Of a stretch of DNA of 64,000 nucleotides, positions 8,694-17,790 are shown one piece after another (the stretch's first letter is position 1; the number at the start of each line of letters is the position of its first letter). The notes under the pieces are model-generated. The model saw only the letters and a list, made by a program, of their open reading frames with translations, was not told the origin of the DNA and did not search any database. Both the position numbers and the translations under genes were made by a program. The stretch is taken from positions 1,213,001-1,277,000 of the forward strand of contig NZ_CP025119.1 in assembly GCF_002831685.1 (NCBI RefSeq), read 5' to 3'. This DNA is from Polaribacter sp. ALD11 (lineage in GTDB: Bacteria; Bacteroidota; Bacteroidia; Flavobacteriales; Flavobacteriaceae).

Positions 8694-11396
8694 TTAGGCT
8701 TTCTTTTTACGTGTTCTTTTTGGTTTTGCTAACAATGTATTTTTATTTATCATCTTTTCATATTCTTTAAAAAGATATTCTAAACGTTCTGTATCACTCT
8801 CAAATGGTTTTAAACGATAGCAACGCTCTATCGCTAAATCTAATTGATGATGCGCTTCTTTTAACCCTTTAGGCATTTTATCTGGGTCGTATAATTGCGC
8901 TAATGTTTTGCCTGAATGTTTTTCACGTTCTTCTAATACTTCAAAAACGTGTAGATTAATTTGCTCTTTTTGTTTTTGGCTTATTTCTGGAAAAGGAAAT
9001 ACGTTGTAGCAAATTGAGGAAGAATATCTATAGTCACCACGTAATCTACCAGCGACAGTACTAACCCAACACATATGAATTTTCGAACTAACTACACCAA
9101 AAACCCAAGTTTCACAATCATAAACAATCTGTGCAGAATTAGGAACTATTGTTTCAGAGCTTACAAAGCCAGTTGGGATATACCTTCTCCTTTGTGAAGA
9201 AACAACGGGAACTATAACTGATTGTGTAGTTGTTTCTTTAAACTCTCTAAATTGGTGAGAACTATTCGCTATATTATTTTGACCTTTATCAGTACTTTTT
9301 AATCTCTCTTCTCTCACTTGATTAATTCTTCTTGAGATTTCAGGTATTTGTTCCGCTTCGTTTAATGAATTATCCGAAATCCATAAACAATATCTAAAAT
9401 CATTTTTAATAAATTCAGAAGAACCTACAAATGGTCTTATAAATTTAGCAGAAGTAGGCACATCTTTTATCAATTTCTCTTTTTCTTCAAAAGTCAATAT
9501 TAAAGCATTGCAACACCCCGTATAATTACCTCTTACCATCGCAGGCAAACCGTTTATTGGTTTAGTTTTACTATTTACATAAATAGTTGGCGCTCCTGCC
9601 AAATAAGAATTTATATGGTTTACAGAATTTTTTAAATTATTCTCTAAATACAAGTTTTTTGGTGAATTATTTTTAACCCCAACACCAATAATAACGACTG
9701 TTACACCTGCACCTCCTTTTGCATTATTACTCCAATTAAATGAAGGATAAGCAAATTGAATTTCCAAATTATCCCCTAATACTAATGGCCATAAAATAGG
9801 GACTTGTTCACCTTGACATATAGAATTTGTAGAAACAAAAACATATTTATTTTTAGTATTTGTGATATAATTAGAGGCTAATAAAAACCAACAAGAAATA
9901 TAATCAAGCTTCCCACTTTTCTTTATTAAATGAAAAACACTTTTCATTTCTTGTTTTTGAACCTTATCTTGATTACGTGTACCCAAATAAGGCGGATTCC
10001 CTAAAATATAAATTTCATCATTTTCATTTTTAGGACAGGTATCCTCCCAGTTTAAACGTGTGGCATTCCCTTGTGTAATATTACCTGCTTCTTTTAAAGG
10101 TAAGATAGGTTTTGCTCTACCAAAGTCATGTAACTCATCTACAAACTCTTTATTCATTTGGTGTTCAGCCAACCATAAAGAAAGTATAGCCATTTCGTGA
10201 GCAAAATCATCTAACTCAATACCATAAAATTGAGAAAGCTTCACTTCCGTAAACACAATAGATTGTTGAGATTCTAAATCGTGTATTTCTTGTAAAATTT
10301 GTATTTCTAGTTTTCTTAATTCTTTATAAGCAATAATTAAAAAATTACCACTACCACAAGCTGGGTCAAATATTTTAAGTTTAGATAGCCTGTAAATTAG
10401 CTGGCGTAATTTTTTAGCATTGCCTTTTTGCTTTTCAAACTCTTCATATAATTCATTTAGAAACAAAGGCTCAATCACTTTCATAATATTTGGAACAGAG
10501 GTATAATGCATACCTAAACCACTTCTGTAAGCAGGGTTTACCACTGCTTGTATCATTGAACCAAAAATATCTGGATTGATTTCGCTCCAATCTAAATCAC
10601 CACATTCAATAATTATTTTACGTGCTTCTTTTGTGAATTTTGGTGATACTATTGTATCTCTAAATAAACCACCATTTACATACGGAAACTCTTTAAAAGG
10701 TGATGCTTCTGTGCTGTTGTCTTTTGTATTAAGAACTTTAAAAAGCCTATCTAAAAATGTATGTGTATCGCTACCATCTTTTTGAGTATGTTGCTCTAAG
10801 GTATCTGTAAACACTCCTTCAATCGAAAATATATCTGTGTCTTCTGCGAAAAAGCAAAATAATAAACGTGATAGAAAAATATTTAAGTTATGACCACCAT
10901 CATCATAGATATTTGGGTTTTCTGTAACTAAAATATCATAGAGCTTCGCCATTTGGTAGGACGCTTTTCTATCTGCAAAATTCTCATTGGTTTGCGCATA
11001 TTTTTCTTGACCTGCCCAAGGTAAAAAGAAACCAAAGTGTTTATGAATTTCAAGAATAGGTGTATCTAACGCTAAGCCTGTTCTTATATCTTTTGCTAAT
11101 ACTGTTTTATAATCGGTTACAATTACAAATCTTGGATTGTGTTTTAAAGAAGCTATATCTTTTGTTAATTCATCAATAGTATTTAAAAGTGAACCTGATA
11201 TTACTTCTTTAAAAAGCATTTTACTTTTATATAGTACTTCACCTTCAATTTTAGATAAATTAAAATCTCCTTTCTTTAAACGTGTAATTGATGTTTTAGA
11301 AATACCGTACGCTTTCAGTAAGTCGAATATAAATTCTTTTTGGTTGAAGTTTTCAACTAATGCTGTTACGTTTTTTTCTATTTGGGATGCGTTCAT
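8694..11396 (-). CDS. MmeI-like class I SAM-dependent DNA methyltransferase, 900 aa
   Basis: SAM-binding motif DPACGSGNF lies near residue 344 and catalytic NPPY near residue 467, typical of gamma-type N6-adenine methyltransferases. The order of an N-terminal helical part, a spacer (LSRLLFCFFAEDTDIF), the methylase core (SGLGMHYTS) and a C-terminal target-recognition part matches the MmeI/YeeA family. I do not see a clear nuclease motif in the N-terminus, so cleavage is probably supplied by the downstream GIY-YIG and DUF5655 proteins. It is the first gene of a five-gene minus-strand operon that ends with endonuclease I. Confidence 0.85.
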   Translation of the reverse strand: MNASQIEKNVTALVENFNQKEFIFDLLKAYGISKTSITRLKKGDFNLSKIEGEVLYKSKMLFKEVISGSLLNTIDELTKDIASLKHNPRFVIVTDYKTVLAKDIRTGLALDTPILEIHKHFGFFLPWAGQEKYAQTNENFADRKASYQMAKLYDILVTENPNIYDDGGHNLNIFLSRLLFCFFAEDTDIFSIEGVFTDTLEQHTQKDGSDTHTFLDRLFKVLNTKDNSTEASPFKEFPYVNGGLFRDTIVSPKFTKEARKIIIECGDLDWSEINPDIFGSMIQAVVNPAYRSGLGMHYTSVPNIMKVIEPLFLNELYEEFEKQKGNAKKLRQLIYRLSKLKIFDPACGSGNFLIIAYKELRKLEIQILQEIHDLESQQSIVFTEVKLSQFYGIELDDFAHEMAILSLWLAEHQMNKEFVDELHDFGRAKPILPLKEAGNITQGNATRLNWEDTCPKNENDEIYILGNPPYLGTRNQDKVQKQEMKSVFHLIKKSGKLDYISCWFLLASNYITNTKNKYVFVSTNSICQGEQVPILWPLVLGDNLEIQFAYPSFNWSNNAKGGAGVTVVIIGVGVKNNSPKNLYLENNLKNSVNHINSYLAGAPTIYVNSKTKPINGLPAMVRGNYTGCCNALILTFEEKEKLIKDVPTSAKFIRPFVGSSEFIKNDFRYCLWISDNSLNEAEQIPEISRRINQVREERLKSTDKGQNNIANSSHQFREFKETTTQSVIVPVVSSQRRRYIPTGFVSSETIVPNSAQIVYDCETWVFGVVSSKIHMCWVSTVAGRLRGDYRYSSSICYNVFPFPEISQKQKEQINLHVFEVLEEREKHSGKTLAQLYDPDKMPKGLKEAHHQLDLAIERCYRLKPFESDTERLEYLFKEYEKMINKNTLLAKPKRTRKKKA

Positions 11397-11508
11397 TAAT
11401 CTTTTTCTTTTTCATAATAATAACTATAAAAATATAAATATAATTTGGTTAAATAATGAGGTTTACCGTATTTAGTTTTTACCCCTGTTTTATGTTATAT
11501 TACAAGTA

Positions 11509-12402
11509 TTAAAATAGCGTGTATTTAAGATTCTTTTTTAATTGCTCATTTATGTAATTTAGATGTTTGTTATTTGATAGTTTCTTAATTCTATTATAAA
11601 CAGTTCTTCTATTACCAAACGTCTCAAAATGGTCTATTTTATACTGTTTTAATATTTCTTGATTTTGAAATAATGCTAAAGTTTCTTTTTCTTTATTATT
11701 GAGTTTAGATAACGGAATGCTCTGTTTCTTTTCTATCTTTTCGTACTTATTCAATAACTCATCTGCTAACATTTTATATTTTTCCTTATCAATTAAATCT
11801 TTAACCGTGTAAATTCCAATGGAATTTTTACGCTTGTTTAGATTGCGTGTATATATTTCCAATTCAAACCTAAATAGTGGCTTACTTAACTTAATACGGT
11901 TGTGTGTTTTTACTTCAAAGGTTTTATCATAACCCTTTACGTTATAATCAGAGAGGTAGAACTTTTTACCGTATTGCTTATTAGCACCTAACATTGGTAT
12001 TGGTGGTTTACCGTTTAAGCTCAACCAAGTATCTAGAATTGGTTTTGCTTCCTCTTCAATAACGACACCTACTGCTACATAATGAATATTAGCTTCATAA
12101 ATATTAAAAGGCAATATGCTATCTAATTTTAGTAAAGCATCAACTACTTGTGAATAAATAAATGGTTCATAATTATTACCCATATACCATTTTTGTAGCG
12201 AGTTATTACAAAATATTGTATTACCTTTTAAACGTAAATCTAAATTGCTTACACTTGTTTTATAACCGTTTACTTTTTTAGTTTTATCATTATAAGTAGG
12301 ACACCACTTTAACCCTTTCCAGATAAATGGTTTCTCTTTTTGTTCTAAAACTTCTATTGGTAAATTAGTTACACGATACTTAATTTTTATTGTGTCATAC
12401 AA
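11509..12402 (-). CDS. possible Rep-like protein of mobile islands, 297 aa
   Basis: I recognise only a general resemblance to phage/plasmid replication-initiation (gene II/X-like) proteins: a basic protein with RNKLIH-free core, a block ending LFRFELEIYTRNLNKR and a helical C-terminus. Position supports it: it lies between the excisionase-like gene (5 nt away) and the cargo. If it is a Rep or relaxase, the hairpin-rich region at 2.8-3.3 kb is a candidate origin. A specific function is not shown by the sequence. Confidence 0.4.
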   Translation of the reverse strand: MYDTIKIKYRVTNLPIEVLEQKEKPFIWKGLKWCPTYNDKTKKVNGYKTSVSNLDLRLKGNTIFCNNSLQKWYMGNNYEPFIYSQVVDALLKLDSILPFNIYEANIHYVAVGVVIEEEAKPILDTWLSLNGKPPIPMLGANKQYGKKFYLSDYNVKGYDKTFEVKTHNRIKLSKPLFRFELEIYTRNLNKRKNSIGIYTVKDLIDKEKYKMLADELLNKYEKIEKKQSIPLSKLNNKEKETLALFQNQEILKQYKIDHFETFGNRRTVYNRIKKLSNNKHLNYINEQLKKNLKYTLF

Positions 12403-12407
12403 AACGA

Positions 12408-12692
12408 TTACCTTTTATTTTTAAAGGCTTTGTTGTAGTTCTTATCTAGTAAGACTTCTACATCTTTCATTTTGTAGTAAATCTTACTACCTATTTGAGA
12501 AAATGATACTTTACCTTCATCTCTCCAAGTTTGAGCTGTTCTTTTACTAATATGCATTAGCTGAATAAACTCTTGATTGTCAAGAAAAACGTTTTGAGGT
12601 TTTTTTGAATTTTCTTCTAATTTACCGTTTAAGTTATCTAAACGATTTACTAAGTTGTTGTACTGTTCTGATGTTAAAATTACTGCTTCCAT
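12408..12692 (-). CDS. excisionase-like helix-turn-helix protein, 94 aa
   Basis: The C-terminal half is an HTH_17/MerR-like domain (NQEFIQLMHISKRTAQTWRDEG... YYKMKDVEVLLDK), as found in small DNA-binding proteins next to Bacteroidota integrases. It probably acts as excisionase or regulator. The gene ends 5 nt before the Rep-like gene. Confidence 0.75.
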   Translation of the reverse strand: MEAVILTSEQYNNLVNRLDNLNGKLEENSKKPQNVFLDNQEFIQLMHISKRTAQTWRDEGKVSFSQIGSKIYYKMKDVEVLLDKNYNKAFKNKR

Positions 12693-12825
12693 TTACTTCT
12701 GTTTTAAATGTTAATGATTTAAATATGAAGCAAATATGAGTCAACAAAGGAAGCTAAAACAGTTACATAAGGTTATATAACCCCAACCGAACTCCCTATA
12801 AACATTGAGTTTACCTTGAATTAAT

Positions 12826-14094
12826 TTATTTTAATTTTCTAATATTTGATAACATTGTATGCAAGTGTTTCTCCCAAAATTCAATAGATTTTAATTCAGG
12901 TGTATTAAATTCGTTTCTTAATTTCTGAGTACTAATTCCTTTTTCAGAAGATTTTTTAGTTTGAAAATTAGCTGATATAAAACGAAATAATTCAGCATCA
13001 GATTTTGTATTAAATATTTTAGGTTTTAAATCATTTATCATTTTAAATATTAATGATAATTGAGGAACAGAAAGGTCTGTTTTAAGTTTATCTATTTTAT
13101 TAGAAATATTATCTTCTCCTACTTTTACTTTATCCTGTTTTGCTAATTCTGATTTTATTATTCCCTGCATTTCATAAATTGAATAAAATTCAAAAGGAAA
13201 GAGTAATCTTTCTTTATCTATGTAAGTAACAACTTCACCTTCTTTTCTACCTAATATACCTAAACTTAAATGCTTACGGATATAGCCTAAACGCATCAAA
13301 TCTTCTTCTGAGTTTCCTCTTTTTCTTACCCTCTCCAACTCTTCTTCTACTTGTTCAAAAGAATAATTACTTTCATATTCATCTTTTTCTGCAAAAACAT
13401 AAACTTCTATATCGTGATGGAAATACTTTAAAGATGTAGCATCTAAATTTGTTTGCTCTTTAACAATGTTGAATAATTGTAAACGTGTCAAGTCTTTTGA
13501 CCTTACATCATCAAGTAATTTATAAATATCATTATCATCATCCTGTTCAGTTTTCTCATATTCCTTTTGCAATTTTTCTGATTCTACTGCTTTTAAAATA
13601 GACTTATAGCTTATTAATTTATCTCCAACAATCATATATTTAATAAAATCACTTATCTGTATGTTATCAATTCCATACACATTAGACTCTATTAAAACCT
13701 CCCAAAAATACTCACTCTCATTTTCTATTGATTCTATATTAGAAAATTTATTTTCTAATAGGTTTTCGCAAACTTCAATGAGTGTAGAAGATACATAGTT
13801 TTTAATTATTAGTTCTCTATACTGATGATAATCACCATTACCAATATCAAATTCACTTGGATTAATGTAAGCTGTTATATATACAGAAATATCAGCAGGA
13901 CAATTTGCTAATTTCTTCTGCTGCTTCTTAATCATCTTTTTTGTTAATTTTTCTTTCTCTTCATCATTAAGACAAGATGCGAATAACATTCTATCCTTAT
14001 CCGTTTTTTCATAAATTCCAGATGAAATTTGATTTTCAATTTGTTTAACACTTTTTTCAAGTATCAATAATTCTTCTTTAGAAAACTCTCTCAT
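12826..14094 (-). CDS. hypothetical protein next to integrase, 422 aa
   Basis: Not recognised. It is a soluble, charged protein with no signal peptide. The C-terminal ~70 residues (FRFISANFQTKKSSEKGIS... LRNEF... MLSNIRKL) look like the regulatory C-terminus seen in RteC-like proteins of Bacteroidota elements, but the match is weak. It starts 3 nt downstream of the integrase stop, so the two are co-transcribed. Confidence 0.5.
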   Translation of the reverse strand: MREFSKEELLILEKSVKQIENQISSGIYEKTDKDRMLFASCLNDEEKEKLTKKMIKKQQKKLANCPADISVYITAYINPSEFDIGNGDYHQYRELIIKNYVSSTLIEVCENLLENKFSNIESIENESEYFWEVLIESNVYGIDNIQISDFIKYMIVGDKLISYKSILKAVESEKLQKEYEKTEQDDDNDIYKLLDDVRSKDLTRLQLFNIVKEQTNLDATSLKYFHHDIEVYVFAEKDEYESNYSFEQVEEELERVRKRGNSEEDLMRLGYIRKHLSLGILGRKEGEVVTYIDKERLLFPFEFYSIYEMQGIIKSELAKQDKVKVGEDNISNKIDKLKTDLSVPQLSLIFKMINDLKPKIFNTKSDAELFRFISANFQTKKSSEKGISTQKLRNEFNTPELKSIEFWEKHLHTMLSNIRKLK

Positions 14095-14097
14095 AAC

Positions 14098-15315
14098 TTA
14101 ATTGATGTATTTATCTACTGCTTTATCTAATTCACTACTTATAATTTTTGCATATACTTGTGTTATTCCAATATCTGAATGGTCCATAAGTTTAGATACG
14201 TATTCTATTCTCATACCATTGTTTAACGCTCTGGTAGCAAATGTATGTCTACTAATATGAAATGTTAAGGAGAAAGGTAATTCTAAACTTTTACCCATTC
14301 TTGTTAAATACATACTGCTTAATGCAATTGCTTGCCCTACAACTTTTGCTCTTCGCTCTCTATCTATAAAATAATCTTTATCAATATTTGCGAAAGGAAA
14401 TATTATATCATCCTGTTTAGTATCTGATGTTTTATATTTCTCTAAAATATCAATAGCCTTTTGACCTATCTTTATACTATGCTGCCTATTCGTTTTACGA
14501 ATATTTTTTGTTATTTTTTGCTCTTTAGAATTGTAATTATTCCATTTTAACTCGATTACATCACCAAACCTTAAACCACCTGCAAAGACTGAAAAGATAA
14601 ACATATCTTTTATAACTTGTGCTCTTGCTTTACCAGAAACCTCTAATTTAATAAAAGCATCTAATTGTTCTGCTGTTAAATAACGTTTTGTACTCTTTGC
14701 TTTTTTTACTTTAAACTTACTGAAAGGAAAATGACTTAAAGGCACTAAGTCCTCTCTCTGCGCCTCTTTAAACATTAAGTTAAGAATCTTTAAAGAAAAA
14801 TTTATAGTCGTGTTATTATTACCTAAAGTAGTGCTACAGTAACCTGCATAATCTTTTAAAGCAGTTACCGTAATATCTTCAAACATTAAATCTTTATGAC
14901 CTATATATTTTTCAAACTTTTTAAGATAGTTTTTGTAGTTATTATAAGTTGATAACGCAAGTGTGTCTTTTTGTTTTTCACAACGGTTATATGAATACTC
15001 AAAGAAATTAGTTAATGGCTTCCCTTTTATTGCTTCTTTTAATTTTCGTGCTGATGCAGATTTATTTTTTCTTTCTAAGTCTGCAACATCTCCTTTTGCA
15101 TCCGCTACTTTTTGAGATATAAAAGCATTTAATCTTGAAGAATTACTGTGATTCTTTTTAACTTTTTGTTTATCTTCATCCCATTCATTTGGGTTTAATT
15201 TTAAACTCAAAGAAATAAATTTTGTTTTACGGTCTTTTATTAATCTAATATATAAAGGTGCTTCACCTGATTTATCTATCTTGTTTTTTTTAAGAATTAA
15301 TTTTATTGAAGACAT
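14098..15315 (-). CDS. tyrosine recombinase (integrase) of the island, 405 aa
   Basis: The N-terminus (MSSIKLILKKNKIDKSGEAPLYIRLIKDR) and SAM-like core are those of Bacteroidota conjugative-transposon-type integrases. Catalytic residues are visible: Arg in GGLRFGD, HISRHT, and His/Tyr in DHSDIGITQVYAKI. I chose the start at 15315 because homologues begin MSSIK. The open frame extends 41 codons further to 15438, but that stretch holds the GGTACAAC repeats and reads as non-coding. It lacks the extra domain expected in an integron integrase, and presumably moves only the island. Confidence 0.9.
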   Translation of the reverse strand: MSSIKLILKKNKIDKSGEAPLYIRLIKDRKTKFISLSLKLNPNEWDEDKQKVKKNHSNSSRLNAFISQKVADAKGDVADLERKNKSASARKLKEAIKGKPLTNFFEYSYNRCEKQKDTLALSTYNNYKNYLKKFEKYIGHKDLMFEDITVTALKDYAGYCSTTLGNNNTTINFSLKILNLMFKEAQREDLVPLSHFPFSKFKVKKAKSTKRYLTAEQLDAFIKLEVSGKARAQVIKDMFIFSVFAGGLRFGDVIELKWNNYNSKEQKITKNIRKTNRQHSIKIGQKAIDILEKYKTSDTKQDDIIFPFANIDKDYFIDRERRAKVVGQAIALSSMYLTRMGKSLELPFSLTFHISRHTFATRALNNGMRIEYVSKLMDHSDIGITQVYAKIISSELDKAVDKYIN

Positions 15316-15362
15316 AACATATTGATTTATAGATAGTGCAATAGGCTGCAAACCTACACCAA

Positions 15363-15382
15363 GGTACAACATTAGGTACAAC
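15363..15382 (+). repeat. putative arm-type integrase sites, right end
   Basis: GGTACAAC at 15363-15370 and 15375-15382, just upstream of the chosen integrase start. The same doublet occurs at 1477-1495. Confidence 0.4.
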
Positions 15383-15497
15383 AAACAATGCGTTTTATTG
15401 TATTTAATTACATTACTTTGCATTATGAAAAACAACAAAACCCTTTATTTATAAGGATTTAATAGAAATATAAAGAAAATGAATATAATAACTAGAC

Positions 15498-15624
15498 AAC
15501 ACCGTGTATAAAAAATTGCTTATTTTTAGCTTAACCAAAGTTAGTTGCATTTTTGTAAACTCCTATTTTCCTGCGGAAAATAGCCGTTCACTTTAAACGC
15601 AACTTTCCATAACACAACAACGTT
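15498..15624 (+). repeat. attC-like site s3 (family C), right part, with island attachment core
   Basis: AACACCGTGT repeats the left core at 1406. The rest is a normal family C arm pair (ATAAAAAATTGC and GCAACTTTCCAT) with inner hairpin ATTTTCC / GGAAAAT. The island separated this site from cassette X1. Confidence 0.85.
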
Positions 15625-15673
15625 ACCCAACATTTGAAAAAAAACCGAACTCAACCAAAAAACATAAGAAATA

Positions 15674-15969
15674 ATGGATTTAGAAAATGAATATCTTAAT
15701 GAAAAGAAGCCAGAAAATTTTTAAAATTATATACTGGAATTGATTATGTTTTTGCTCAAGGAGCTCACAGAAAATGGGGAAAATCCGATAAAGTAAAATT
15801 AGAAAGCAAATCGCCTTATTATCAAATAATGCCAGATGTTTTTGATGATGGCTTTTTTGAATGGTATGTGTCTGAAAGGTCAGGTCAACAATTTTTTGAG
15901 TTACGTGAAACTTGCATTATTCACTTCTTGAATTATAGAAAAATATGGTTAAGTTTAAAATCTAAATAA
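15674..15969 (+). pseudogene. frameshifted hypothetical gene
   Basis: ATG at 15674 opens MDLENEYLNEKKPENF and then stops at a T-run near 15720. In the -1 frame a coherent protein continues (KLYTGIDYVFAQGAHRKWG... LSLKSK) to a TAA at 15967-15969. The product is unrecognised. A single lost base explains the break. It is the first of two broken genes in the cassette opened by s3. Confidence 0.6.
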
Positions 15970-15974
15970 ACGAT

Positions 15975-16350
15975 ATGAAATTCTATGCTTTAATGCCTAA
16001 AAGTCTGAAACCGTATTACAAAGCGGAATTAGACAAATACGGAACTGAATACTCAAACGGAAATTTAAAAAGTGCGTGGAATCATTTGGAAAGAGCGCAC
16101 ATAATCGGACAAAAATATCCTTACGCTCATACTTTTGCACATTGGAAAATGTTACAATTCGGAATTAAAATCAAAAGCGGAAAAGAAATAATCGGACAAA
16201 TTCCACGTCTAATTTTGGAGGTGTAAAATCGTTTGTTGGAAAAATTCCAGTTGGAAATCCTGGAGGAGCGAATGTCCCACCTTTAAAACATTTCCGATTG
16301 AAAAGGAATTGCAAGATATTTTTGCAAAAGCAGGAATTAATTTAATCTGA
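15975..16350 (+). pseudogene. DUF3703 family gene with two frameshifts
   Basis: The intact 83-codon start (MPKSLKPYYKAELDKYG... AWNHLERAHIIGQ) matches DUF3703, a family of ~110-120 aa proteins. Near 16215 the frame breaks; the conserved end continues in another frame (KIPVGNPGGANVPPLKH) and again in a third (EKELQDIFAKAGINLI) to a TGA at 16348-16350. At least two indels are needed, so the gene is likely dead unless the assembly is wrong. Confidence 0.75.
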
Positions 16351-16368
16351 AAATAAAAAACGTTGGGT

Positions 16369-16494
16369 AACACCGTATATAATTTATTGCTGGCTTCTTG
16401 CCTACTTACGAAAGTCCTCGCGGACTTTCTTGGTCGGTAATTATTTACTAAATTAGTTGCTTGAAACACGCAACAAATCATATACAACAACGTT
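16369..16494 (+). repeat. attC-like site s4 (family A)
   Basis: Typical family A member. It closes the cassette with ends GTTACCCAACATT and ACGTTGGGTAAC. Confidence 0.9.
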
Positions 16495-16532
16495 GGCATT
16501 CATTGACAAGCGAACTCAAAAAAACGAAAATT

Positions 16533-16724
16533 ATGGAAGAATTAAAATTACATTCTTTTGGACAAAATGACCATATTGAATCTCTAAAGAAAAATTACAA
16601 TTCTTTAAAAGAGAAAATTAAAGGAAATAAGCTTTTGACGGAAAAAGAAAAAATTGTTGAGCAAAAACGCTTAACAGAACATTTAAAAAAAGAAAAGAAA
16701 AATTCTGAATATAATCTTTACTAA
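16533..16724 (+). CDS. small coiled-coil protein, 63 aa
   Basis: Begins MEELKLHSFGQNDHIESLKK and is then a charged helix rich in Lys and Glu. Function unknown. The frame is open further upstream into s4, but ATG 16533 is the first start outside the site. It shares its cassette with a small membrane protein gene. Confidence 0.5.
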   Translation: MEELKLHSFGQNDHIESLKKNYNSLKEKIKGNKLLTEKEKIVEQKRLTEHLKKEKKNSEYNLY

Positions 16725-16925
16725 ATTTGAATTTTACTTAAATCGTCAAATCTCAAACTAAACTGAAAAACAAAACCTGAATCGAATGCAGAATTTAGCA
16801 AGTTGCGGAATTGTTCACTCAATCGAAATTGAAAAATATTACGAAATAAAACGCTGTCTGAATTCACTCAAATGCTGAAAAAGCAGAAAACGGAATTTAG
16901 CCAAATAAAATTATAAACATAAAAT

Positions 16926-17075
16926 ATGAAAATCACAAAAAGAGATGTCGCTTTTTTCCTTTTAGGAATCTTTACAATATTTATAATTGAATCAGTTATG
17001 GATTGGGAAGGAACTAAAAAATCTTTTAAAGATGGGTTTAATGATGGCAAAGGTAATTTTGAAAAAGTTGAATAA
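16926..17075 (+). CDS. small membrane protein, 49 aa
   Basis: ATG at 16926. MKITKRDVAFFLLGIFTIF is one membrane segment, followed by a short acidic/basic tail (SFKDGFNDGKGNFEKVE). Similar tiny single-TM proteins are common in flavobacteria. Function unknown. The 200 bases before it are AT-rich and carry GCGGAATT words like those in the X and Y cassettes. Confidence 0.5.
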   Translation: MKITKRDVAFFLLGIFTIFIIESVMDWEGTKKSFKDGFNDGKGNFEKVE

Positions 17076-17120
17076 AAAACTGAATAAAATTAGAAGTCTG
17101 AATAAAAACAACGAAATGCC

Positions 17121-17244
17121 AACACCGTATAAAATTAATTGCTGGTTTTAGCCAATTTACGAAAGTCCTCTCGGACTTTCTATCTGTGTTTTATTTGCTA
17201 ACTTTGGTGCTTAAACCACGCAACTAATCTTATACAACAACGTT
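17121..17244 (+). repeat. attC-like site s5 (A/D hybrid)
   Basis: Outer stem GTATAAAATTAATTGC pairs with GCAACTAATCTTATAC. The cassette ends are GTTGGCATTCATT and ACGAAATGCCAAC. Confidence 0.85.
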
Positions 17245-17268
17245 GGCAATAATAAAAAACTGAAAGAA

Positions 17269-17469
17269 TTGAAAAAATTGAAAGAATTGAAAGAATTGAA
17301 TAAAAATGAAACACTTACGAACCTATTATGGACCGTATTTGGAATAATTACTGGAATTAGTTATTACTCAAAAGCTGAATATTGGATTAGCGGGGTTACG
17401 TTTTTACTCGGAATTATATATTGTTATAAATTGATTATATCAATTATAAAAAATCGAACTGAACCCTGA
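17269..17469 (+). CDS. small two-TM membrane protein, up to 66 aa
   Basis: Two hydrophobic segments (LLWTVFGIITGISYY and GVTFLLGIIYCYKLIISII) with a short polar link. The frame has no ATG before the first membrane segment; TTG at 17269 or one of the following TTG codons must be used. The N-terminus is a short LKE repeat. Function unknown. Confidence 0.45.
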   Translation: MKKLKELKELNKNETLTNLLWTVFGIITGISYYSKAEYWISGVTFLLGIIYCYKLIISIIKNRTEP

Positions 17470-17666
17470 AAAAGTCTTTTATAATTTCCAATAATACGGA
17501 ATTGAGTAATTTTCATGGAAATAAATTTAAAGATCTAAATTATTACGAAATTATCACAAAATAGGAATTGAGCAAGTTGTGTAATCTAAAATAATGAAAA
17601 AATTAAGGTAGGAGAAATTTAGAAAATAAAACATGAAATTAGAAATGCGGAGAAATTACTATTGCC
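17470..17666. other. non-coding tail of cassette 5
   Basis: About 200 bases without a gene, containing GGAATTGAG words shared with X and Y cassettes. Confidence 0.4.
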
Positions 17667-17790
17667 AACACCGTATAAACTTTATTGCGGGTTTTGGCTC
17701 ACTTGGGAAATTCCTTCGGAATTTCGCCGTTCGTATTTTATTTAGTAAATCCACTACTTAACCACGCAACAAAGCTTATACATCAACGTT
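17667..17790 (+). repeat. attC-like site s6 (family E)
   Basis: Outer stem GTATAAACTTTATTGC with GCAACAAAGCTTATAC. Inner hairpin GAAATTCC / GGAATTTC. Confidence 0.85.

Larger units (their letters stand above)
1406..15507. mobile_element. 14-kb integrative island inserted in attC-like site s3
   Basis: The element is bounded by direct repeats AACACCGTGT (1406-1415 and 15498-15507). Joining the two flanks restores a normal family C site, with cassette X1 on its left. It carries a tyrosine recombinase at the right end, an excisionase-like HTH gene, a Rep-like gene, a methyltransferase/helicase/nuclease operon, a secreted endonuclease I and a DUF6266 gene, all on the minus strand. Paired GGTACAAC repeats near both ends could be arm-type integrase sites. 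No conjugation genes were seen, so it is probably mobilizable or a passive integrative element. Confidence 0.85.

Noticed and set aside
14098..15315. Tyrosine recombinase as the cassette (integron) integrase
   Set aside because: Its sequence is that of Bacteroidota island integrases, it lies inside an element bounded by its own direct repeats, and I see no integron-specific extra domain.
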